Assembly (NCBI GenBank): GCA_023245475.1
Contig: JAHFKF010000082.1
Location: forward strand, 1-5,769
DNA from: Candidatus Levyibacteriota bacterium
Lineage (GTDB): Bacteria; Patescibacteriota; Microgenomatia; Levybacterales; UBA12049
Direction of reading: 5' to 3'
Length of the DNA: 5,769 nucleotides
The position numbers and the translations under genes were made by a program. The notes under the pieces are model-generated. The model had not been told where the DNA came from and did not search any database. It saw only the letters and a list, made by a program, of their open reading frames with translations. Of the stretch, positions 1-4,893 are shown piece after piece (the first letter of the stretch is position 1; the number at the start of each line of letters is the position of its first letter).

Positions 1-2126
1 AGGAACTCTTCGGCGTTTCTAACCAAGACATCTCTGGGTTTTGCTCCTTCTGCAGGTCCAACAATACCCATTTCTTCTAATTGGTCCAACATGCGGGCAG
101 CACGTGCGTAACCAATTGACATTTTTCGCTGTAAGAAAGAAGCAGATGCTGTGTTAAATTGGCACACCAGTCTGACTGCCTCTTCTAGTTGTCCATCTTT
201 GCCATCAGCTCCCATAGAGCTTCCCCCTCCACCAGTTTTCTTCAACGGTAAGGGCTGGGTGATTACCTCTTCTGTGTACTGAACTGGATAGTTGCGACTT
301 CGTAGGAAATCAACAAGCTTATGTACTTCTTTTTCAGAAAGAAAAGCACCTTGAATACGGGTTGGTTTTGCCTGATCTGGCGGGATAAAGAGCATATCTC
401 CCCGTCCTAAGAGCTTTTCAGCTCCTGGACTATCAAGTATAACACGTGAGTCAATCATTGAGGACACACTAAAGGCAATACGAGTTGGGATGTTAGCTTT
501 GATAAGACCAGTAATAACATTGACAGATGGACGCTGTGTGGCGATTACCAAGTGAATACCTGTAGCCCGAGCCATTTGTGCAATACGGGCAATTGCGTCT
601 TCAACCTCAACTGGTGCAAACATCATAAGATCAGCTAGTTCATCAATGACAACGACAATATAAGGAATTGCTTGGAACCCTGAGAGTTCATTATACGAGT
701 CAATATTTCTGACACCGCGTTCAGCAAAGAGTTTATATCGTTTATCCATTTCGCCCATTGCCCATTTGAGTGCTGAAAGAATCTTCTCCGGTTCCACAAT
801 AACAGGCGTAAGAAGGTGAGGGATACCATTATAGACAGTAAATTCAACTCGCTTAGGGTCGATAAGAATCAATCGTACTTCCTGAGGCGAAGCTCGGAAA
901 AGAAGAGACGAGATAAAGGCATTGATCAGTACAGACTTTCCCGACCCAGTAGTACCTGCAACTAAGACGTGCGGCATCTTGGCAAGGTCAGCCATCAGCG
1001 GATTACCAGAGACATCAAGTCCCAGTGAAACTGTTAGCTTTGATTTTGCTTTTTGCATGACACTTGATGCAAGCATAGTACGAAGCGTTACTACCTCAAG
1101 CGATCTGTTTGGAATTTCGATACCAACAAGGTTTCTTCCTGGAATTGGTGCTTCAATACGGATTTGCCCGGTAGGCGCTTCCGTTGCAAGTGCTAAGTCA
1201 TTGGCAAGTGAGGTGATCTTTGATACTTTGGTGCCGAGTGCAATCTCCAGTGCATATTGTGTCACGGCAGGACCAAGATTCACTTCTGCAACACGTGCTT
1301 CAATTCCAAAACTTTGCAGTGTTTTCTCAATGGTAGCGGCAGTTTTTTTGATGTCTCCTCGTTCTGCTTTGCGTCCCGGATCTGATGACAAGAGATCCAG
1401 CGATGGATATTCCCAGACACCCGTTCCGGCAGCTTGTTGAAGCATATTGGTAACAAGTTTTTCAGGAAGCAGTTCTGGTTCTTTCTTATGAATAATCGGC
1501 TGTCCTGAAGGAGCTGCTTTGGTTGATGCCATGTGTTCTTCTTTTTCATCTTTATGGCCACCTTTAATAGTCATTGGCTTACTGCGGTCAAAGCTGCTCG
1601 ATTGCTCACGTTTAAAGAGTGAAAATAGTCGACGGGGGACTAATCTATTCAAGGCGCCAGCAAGCCCCATTGCTGCCTGCATCACTTCATCAAGAGACGT
1701 ATCAAAGAACACGATACAACCAACGAGAATGCCTCCGATAAAGACGATGTCAGCTCCAGGGGTTGTTAAGATTTCTTCAAGAATGCGGAAGCTTTCAGCA
1801 CCCACTGTTCCACTGCGGGTGATAGAGAGGAGAGAGAAAAAGAGTAACATATATCCTACGGTGACATTTAGTCGTGAGAGGTACATCTTCATATGCAAGA
1901 ACAGAAAGCCAAAGAAAAAGAAGATAAATGGCACAAAGATGGCGACGGCTCCAAATTTTTCAGTGAGAATCGCATTGATAGCAACGGTGCCACTATTGTT
2001 TTTCAAGAATGATAAGAGGAGAATTCCTGCAATAAGAAAGCTACCAACTCCGAAGATTGTGTAGATTGTTTTCTTTTTGAGTTTTAATTTAAAGGGTTTC
2101 CTTCGTCCACCTTTTCGTTTGGGCAT
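1..2126 (-). CDS. ftsK: DNA translocase FtsK/SpoIIIE, nearly complete (C-terminal tip off the left edge)
   Basis: Membrane-anchored, ATP-driven double-stranded DNA pump that clears the chromosome through the division septum and, in studied bacteria, activates dimer resolution. 708 codons are visible, open from the ATG at 2126 to the edge. Residues 1-19 are very basic, followed by about four membrane segments (near 21-41, 60-79, 88-102, 126-142) and a short hydrophilic linker (about 170-235), much shorter than in Escherichia coli. The motor follows: YPSLDLL at 240-246, GPAVTQY at 285-291, APIPG at 326-330, Walker A GTTGSGKS at 391-398, Walker B region VVVIDELADLMM ending at 502, and ATQRP at 529-533. 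The C-terminal winged-helix gamma domain, which reads polar DNA motifs, starts near 644, contains SIGYARAARMLDQLEEMGIVGP-like recognition-helix sequence and ends in KPRDVLV (696-702), so only a few residues are missing. The start is supported by a TATAAT hexamer 6 nt upstream; there is no Shine-Dalgarno. Identity is certain. Confidence 0.97.
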   Translation of the reverse strand, partial: MPKRKGGRRKPFKLKLKKKTIYTIFGVGSFLIAGILLLSFLKNNSGTVAINAILTEKFGAVAIFVPFIFFFFGFLFLHMKMYLSRLNVTVGYMLLFFSLLSITRSGTVGAESFRILEEILTTPGADIVFIGGILVGCIVFFDTSLDEVMQAAMGLAGALNRLVPRRLFSLFKREQSSSFDRSKPMTIKGGHKDEKEEHMASTKAAPSGQPIIHKKEPELLPEKLVTNMLQQAAGTGVWEYPSLDLLSSDPGRKAERGDIKKTAATIEKTLQSFGIEARVAEVNLGPAVTQYALEIALGTKVSKITSLANDLALATEAPTGQIRIEAPIPGRNLVGIEIPNRSLEVVTLRTMLASSVMQKAKSKLTVSLGLDVSGNPLMADLAKMPHVLVAGTTGSGKSVLINAFISSLLFRASPQEVRLILIDPKRVEFTVYNGIPHLLTPVIVEPEKILSALKWAMGEMDKRYKLFAERGVRNIDSYNELSGFQAIPYIVVVIDELADLMMFAPVEVEDAIARIAQMARATGIHLVIATQRPSVNVITGLIKANIPTRIAFSVSSMIDSRVILDSPGAEKLLGRGDMLFIPPDQAKPTRIQGAFLSEKEVHKLVDFLRSRNYPVQYTEEVITQPLPLKKTGGGGSSMGADGKDGQLEEAVRLVCQFNTASASFLQRKMSIGYARAARMLDQLEEMGIVGPAEGAKPRDVLVRNAEEF

Positions 2127-2132
2127 AGAGTT

Positions 2133-2138
2133 ATTATA
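2133..2138 (-). promoter_or_regulatory. Candidate -10 element of ftsK (leaderless promoter)
   Basis: Consensus TATAAT on the minus strand, with exactly 6 nt (AACTCT) between it and the ftsK ATG. A normal -10 to +1 distance puts transcription start at or next to the A of ATG, so the mRNA would lack a 5' leader. The position 17 bp upstream (TAGCAA) is a poor -35 match. The hexamer and spacing are seen; promoter activity is inferred. Confidence 0.6.
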
Positions 2139-2140
2139 AA

Positions 2141-2162
2141 ACTTTTAGTATACTTTTGCTAT
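2141..2162. repeat. Imperfect 11-bp tandem repeat in the divergent promoter region
   Basis: ACTTTTAGTAT (2141-2151) is followed directly by ACTTTTGCTAT (2152-2162), matching at 9 of 11 positions. The period is about one DNA helical turn and the second copy runs into the patatin start codon. It could be a small operator or chance in AT-rich DNA. Confidence 0.35.
2149..2154 (+). promoter_or_regulatory. Candidate -10 element of the patatin gene (leaderless promoter)
   Basis: TATACT, one mismatch from consensus, with exactly 6 nt (TTTGCT) before the patatin ATG at 2161. This mirrors the arrangement at the divergent ftsK start and again predicts transcription beginning at the start codon. The -35 region (TAGAGT at 17 bp spacing) is weak. 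The hexamer lies in the perfect 8-bp palindrome AGTATACT (2147-2154), so the same TATACT can be read on the other strand too. Confidence 0.5.
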
Positions 2163-3144
2163 GGTTAAGAAAGTGAAAATACTCGCAATTGATGGTGGTG
2201 GGATCTATGGCATTGTTTCCGCGATGATTTTGAGTGAACTGGAGCGGTTAACGGGCAAGCGTATCGCTCAGCTTTTTGATCTGATTGCGGGGACATCAAC
2301 AGGTGGCATTATTGCATTGGGTCTAAGTATGCCCGATGCGACTGGTAAAACTCCACGGTATACTGCTTCTGAAATGGTTCAGTTGTACGAAGCTAACGGT
2401 AATCAGATTTTTCATAGGTCGCTTCTACATCAGGCGTTGGCGCTGGGTAATTTACTGGATGAAAAATATCCTGCTGATGGAATTGAACGTGTGATGAAAA
2501 AATATTTTGGTGAACGCATGTTGTCTGAGGCGATGACCAAGGTGTTAGTTACCGCTTATAATATTGAACGACGCGATGCATATTTTTTCAAAAGCCACAA
2601 GGCTAGTCTCCAGGATGACAGGAATTTCTACATTCGTGATGTTGCTCGTGCAACTGCCGCACCACCTACCTACTTTGAGCCAGCAAAGATTCAGAATATC
2701 AGTAAGTCCCAGGAGTTTGTTTTGATTGATGGAGGTGTCTTTGCCAATAATCCCACGATGTGTGCTTATGCTGAGCTGAAACCCTTATATCCCGATGCGA
2801 CAGATGTGGTCGTGGTTTCGATTGGAACAACAGGCAATAAAAAGCCGTATGTTTATGAACAAGCGAGGGATTGGGGAAGTGCACAATGGGTAGGACCTAT
2901 TCTTGAAATTATGATGGATGGGGTCATGGAAACGGTTGATTATCAATTGTCGCAAATCTTTAATACGATTCCTCAAAAAGATAGTTATTATGTACGTCTG
3001 CAAGCGATGACAGAGGGCAAGATTGCCTTTGATGATCCGACGGAAGCAAATATTCGTCTGCTTAAAGAGTTTGCGGGGAAATATATTGATGAGAATCAAC
3101 CATTGCTCAATTCTCTTGCAGGTCAACTTATTGAATCGGTCTAA
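2161..3144 (+). CDS. Patatin-like phospholipase / lipid acyl hydrolase
   Basis: A 327-residue serine hydrolase of the patatin family, which cleaves acyl ester bonds of phospholipids and related lipids with a Ser-Asp dyad. The glycine-rich oxyanion loop is DGGGIYG (11-17); the commoner form has Arg where this has Tyr16. The nucleophile elbow is GTSTG (44-48), giving Ser46. The catalytic aspartate is Asp190 in DGG (190-192), followed by VFANNPT, and the preceding ATAAPPTYFEPA stretch (165-176) is typical of the family. No signal peptide or membrane segment is evident, so it is probably cytosolic or peripheral on the membrane. It looks full length, with the first motif right after the start as is usual. 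It is transcribed divergently from ftsK and its stop overlaps the stop of the convergent CDP-alcohol transferase gene. Some patatins are CBASS effectors (CapV), but no nucleotide cyclase gene lies nearby, so a housekeeping lipid role is likelier. The family is clear; the substrate is unknown. Confidence 0.93.
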   Translation: MVKKVKILAIDGGGIYGIVSAMILSELERLTGKRIAQLFDLIAGTSTGGIIALGLSMPDATGKTPRYTASEMVQLYEANGNQIFHRSLLHQALALGNLLDEKYPADGIERVMKKYFGERMLSEAMTKVLVTAYNIERRDAYFFKSHKASLQDDRNFYIRDVARATAAPPTYFEPAKIQNISKSQEFVLIDGGVFANNPTMCAYAELKPLYPDATDVVVVSIGTTGNKKPYVYEQARDWGSAQWVGPILEIMMDGVMETVDYQLSQIFNTIPQKDSYYVRLQAMTEGKIAFDDPTEANIRLLKEFAGKYIDENQPLLNSLAGQLIESV

Positions 3145-3659
3145 AGCTTTTTGTAGGCATAAAGAATTCGCTCAAGTGCTGTATACCCAGAGAGAACAGT
3201 AATAACTACAAAGATTGCCTCCGCGACATTAAGTCCAAAGATAAACTTTGTTGTCGTGTCTCCCTTTGTAAGTGCTACTTTTTCTGATGTTCCTCGTGCA
3301 TAGCTTATTAAAAATGAAAAGAGTAGGAATGGTGCGACAATTTGCCAACTGACAATTCCGGCAAAGGCAAAAGGTGTAATCATCAGAAAATCCGCAATTC
3401 TGTCGAGCGTCGAGTCAAAGAAACTACCAAAGGCGGTTGTCTTGTGATATTTGCGAGCAACCATGCCATCAATAAAATCAAAGAGGTTACCGACAAATGC
3501 CACAATTGCCAAGATGTACCAATGCATAAGCACAAAGACAAAGAAGAGCAGAGGTGGTATACTTCCTAATAGAGTCAGTAGGTTCGGATCTGTGTTTTTA
3601 AAGATGCCTATTGCGGGTTCAAGATATTTCTCAACAGATGGTTTTTTACTACTTAACAT
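3141..3659 (-). CDS. CDP-alcohol phosphatidyltransferase family protein
   Basis: A 172-residue integral membrane enzyme of the family that transfers a phospho-lipid group from a CDP-activated donor to an alcohol (glycerol 3-phosphate, inositol phosphate and similar). The signature D-G-x2-A-R-x8-G-x3-D-x3-D is complete: Asp64-Gly65, Ala68-Arg69, Gly78, Asp82 and Asp86, with Asp61 as the additional metal-binding aspartate. The N-terminal DPNLLTLLG (24-32) matches the usual PN-x-LT-x-x-G entry motif, and hydrophobic helices follow near 33-57, 90-120 and 138-160. The layout, with an LEP-type N-terminus and SYARGTSEK (119-127), reminds me of archaetidylinositol-phosphate synthases more than PgsA, but the acceptor cannot be set from sequence alone. 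The gene has no free flanking DNA: its TAG stop (3143-3141) overlaps the patatin TAA, and its ATG (3659-3657) shares two bases with the PHP gene's ATG. Any promoter must lie inside the PHP coding region; a TATGAT at 3693-3688 is a weak candidate. Confidence 0.93.
   Translation of the reverse strand: MLSSKKPSVEKYLEPAIGIFKNTDPNLLTLLGSIPPLLFFVFVLMHWYILAIVAFVGNLFDFIDGMVARKYHKTTAFGSFFDSTLDRIADFLMITPFAFAGIVSWQIVAPFLLFSFLISYARGTSEKVALTKGDTTTKFIFGLNVAEAIFVVITVLSGYTALERILYAYKKL
3535..3563 (+). promoter_or_regulatory. Possible promoter for the PHP-CarS-reductase operon inside the antisense gene
   Basis: AAGACA (3535-3540), 17 bp, then TATACT (3558-3563) preceded by the extended -10 dinucleotide TG (3555-3556). 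Transcription would start near 3570 and give a leader of roughly 88 nt antisense to the phosphatidyltransferase gene. The PHP gene has no upstream intergenic DNA, so its promoter must be in this region unless it is leaderless from weaker sequence nearer the ATG. It may be chance, because coding sequence covers it. Confidence 0.3.
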
Positions 3660-4317
3660 GATAAAAATTGATTTGCATACTCATTCTATCATATCTCCTG
3701 ATGGTGCCGGGTCTATTACCAAGCAAGATTTTAAGCGTTTTCTCACTAATGGAATCTTGGATTGTATTGCAATTACAGACCACAATGAAACACGATTAGC
3801 GCTCGAACTTCATAAAGAATTGGGTGATCGAATTATTGTTGGTGAGGAAATAACAACGCGTGATGGTGAGATGATTGGGCTATTTTTGCAAAAAACCATT
3901 TCTCCTGGTTTGTCAGCGAAAAAGACAGCCGAAGAAATTCATAAACAAGGAGGACTTGTCTATATACCACATCCTTTTGAGACCTTTCGTAAAGGGATAC
4001 AAAAAAAAACTTTGGAAAAAATGATTCAGGATGTTGATATTTTTGAAGCATTTAATGGGAGAGGGAGATTCCGGGGGAAAACAAAAGAAGCAGCACTGTT
4101 TGCCGAAGAATATCAGTTAGTTATCGTAGCAAGTAGTGATGCTCATGGATCATCTGGCATTGGAAACACCTATACTGTTATTGATTCACTGCCAACAAGA
4201 GGCTCGCTATCCTCATTGTTACAAAAAGGTCAGCTGCAAAAAAACTATGCTAGCTTGTGGACATATGCCTATCCTGCTGTAAATTTTGTACGCCATAAAG
4301 TCTTACGCATGAGATAG
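3658..4317 (+). CDS. PHP-domain metal-dependent phosphoesterase
   Basis: A 219-residue PHP (polymerase and histidinol phosphatase) domain protein. Members hydrolyse phosphoesters, often of nucleotides or nucleic acids, using two or three metal ions. Probable ligands are His7 and His9 in DLHTHS (5-10), Asp15, Asp41-His42 in ITDHN (39-43), Glu64 in GEEITT (62-67), His105 in IPHPF (103-107), and Asp161 and His163 in SSDAH (159-163). The second His that follows the Glu ligand in TrpH/RNase AM-type enzymes has no obvious equivalent here (GEMIGLFL, 70-77). EAFNGR (130-135) and the SDAH region fit the PHP-associated C-terminal domain. At 219 residues it is shorter than TrpH/YciV-type enzymes, consistent with lacking their insertion. 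The frame stays open upstream to 3451, but the ATG at 3658 places the first motif at residue 5, as is normal. This ATG overlaps the divergent phosphatidyltransferase ATG. It is probably first in a three-gene operon, 11 nt before the CarS gene. The substrate is unknown. Confidence 0.92.
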   Translation: MIKIDLHTHSIISPDGAGSITKQDFKRFLTNGILDCIAITDHNETRLALELHKELGDRIIVGEEITTRDGEMIGLFLQKTISPGLSAKKTAEEIHKQGGLVYIPHPFETFRKGIQKKTLEKMIQDVDIFEAFNGRGRFRGKTKEAALFAEEYQLVIVASSDAHGSSGIGNTYTVIDSLPTRGSLSSLLQKGQLQKNYASLWTYAYPAVNFVRHKVLRMR

Positions 4318-4328
4318 TAAATCACGGT

Positions 4329-4889
4329 ATGGAGATACTAAAAGAATTATTTTTTGTATTTTGGTTTTTTGCCCCTGCAGGGCTTGCCAATATGATGGCA
4401 TTTTTCTCGGGAAAGATTCCTTTCTTAAAACCCTTTACCTATCCAGTCGATTTTTTTCTCAAACTTAATGGTAAGAGAATCTTGGGAAGTCATAAGACAA
4501 TTCGAGGGTTTGTCGTCGGCATTCTTTCCGCAATTATCTGTGCTTGTCTCCAAGTTTTTCTTGCGCGCCAATTACCTTGGTTACAATCGTACTTACTGGT
4601 TGACTATACACACATTGATCCGATTCTTTTAGGAGGATTAGCAGGATTTGGCGCACTTGTCGGTGATGCCATAAAAAGTTTTTTTAAGAGACAAGCGGAA
4701 ATTCCTCCTGGCAAGAGTTGGATACCATTTGACCAACTTGATTTTATTATTGGAGGAATCGTCTTCACGTGGTTTTATCTTCCCCTTTCTTTGCTTGATT
4801 ACTTTCTTTTGACAGTTGTTTGGTTGGTGATTCATCCTGCCATTAGTTTAACCGGGTATTTTTTGAGATTAAAAAAAGAACGGGTATAA
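4329..4889 (+). CDS. CarS/DUF46-family CDP-lipid synthase (CDP-archaeol synthase-like)
   Basis: A 186-residue polytopic membrane protein of the family that includes archaeal CDP-archaeol synthase, which uses CTP to activate a phosphatidic-acid-like lipid before headgroup attachment. About five membrane segments are visible (near 5-27, 61-79, 98-114, 136-154, 156-178). Conserved cytidylyltransferase regions are LNGKRILGSHKTIRGF (46-61), GDAIKSFFKRQ (112-122) and PGKSWIPFDQLDFIIGG (127-143). Lys120-Arg121 and Asp135/Asp138 correspond to the K-R and D-x-x-D parts of the CdsA signature. The usual bacterial CdsA is about 270 residues with an HGG-x-x-DR-x-D ending, so this is the shorter archaeal-type branch. 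It starts 11 nt after the PHP stop without a Shine-Dalgarno and ends 4 nt before the reductase gene. The CDP-alcohol transferase one gene away on the other strand could be its downstream partner. Whether the lipid substrate is ester- or ether-linked cannot be read from sequence. Confidence 0.9.
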   Translation: MEILKELFFVFWFFAPAGLANMMAFFSGKIPFLKPFTYPVDFFLKLNGKRILGSHKTIRGFVVGILSAIICACLQVFLARQLPWLQSYLLVDYTHIDPILLGGLAGFGALVGDAIKSFFKRQAEIPPGKSWIPFDQLDFIIGGIVFTWFYLPLSLLDYFLLTVVWLVIHPAISLTGYFLRLKKERV

Positions 4890-4890
4890 T
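4863..4890 (+). promoter_or_regulatory. Candidate promoter overlapping the carS-like stop codon
   Basis: TTGAGA (4863-4868), 16 bp, then TATAAT (4885-4890), a near-consensus housekeeping promoter. The -10 contains the CarS-like stop codon TAA (4887-4889). It sits only 3 nt before the reductase ATG, so a normal start point would fall near 4896-4898, just inside the annotated coding region. Either the gene relies on read-through from upstream, transcription starts unusually close, or translation begins downstream (next in-frame ATG at 4975, residue 28). Confidence 0.4.
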
Positions 4891-4893
4891 TTT

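Noticed and set aside
922..2064. Long plus-strand open frames (922-1440 and 1519-2064) opposite ftsK
   Set aside because: The minus-strand frame encodes a continuous FtsK with all motor motifs in order; the opposite-strand translations resemble no family I recognise and have skewed composition.
2161..3144. Patatin as a CapV-type CBASS antiphage effector
   Set aside because: No CD-NTase, Cap2/Cap3 or other defence gene is adjacent; the neighbours are division and lipid genes. It could be reconsidered only if a cyclase were found close by outside this window, which the gene order makes unlikely.
3130..3170. A transcription terminator between the convergent genes
   Set aside because: The stops overlap and no GC-rich hairpin with a T run was found around them.
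3451..3657. A 69-codon in-frame N-terminal extension of the PHP gene
   Set aside because: It is fully antisense to the conserved signature of the phosphatidyltransferase, and the PHP fold normally opens with its DLHTHS strand right at the N-terminus, as the ATG at 3658 gives.
3688..3693. TATGAT on the minus strand as promoter of the phosphatidyltransferase
   Set aside because: One mismatch in the -10, no convincing -35, and it lies in coding sequence; too weak to annotate as its own feature, though some promoter must exist in this area.
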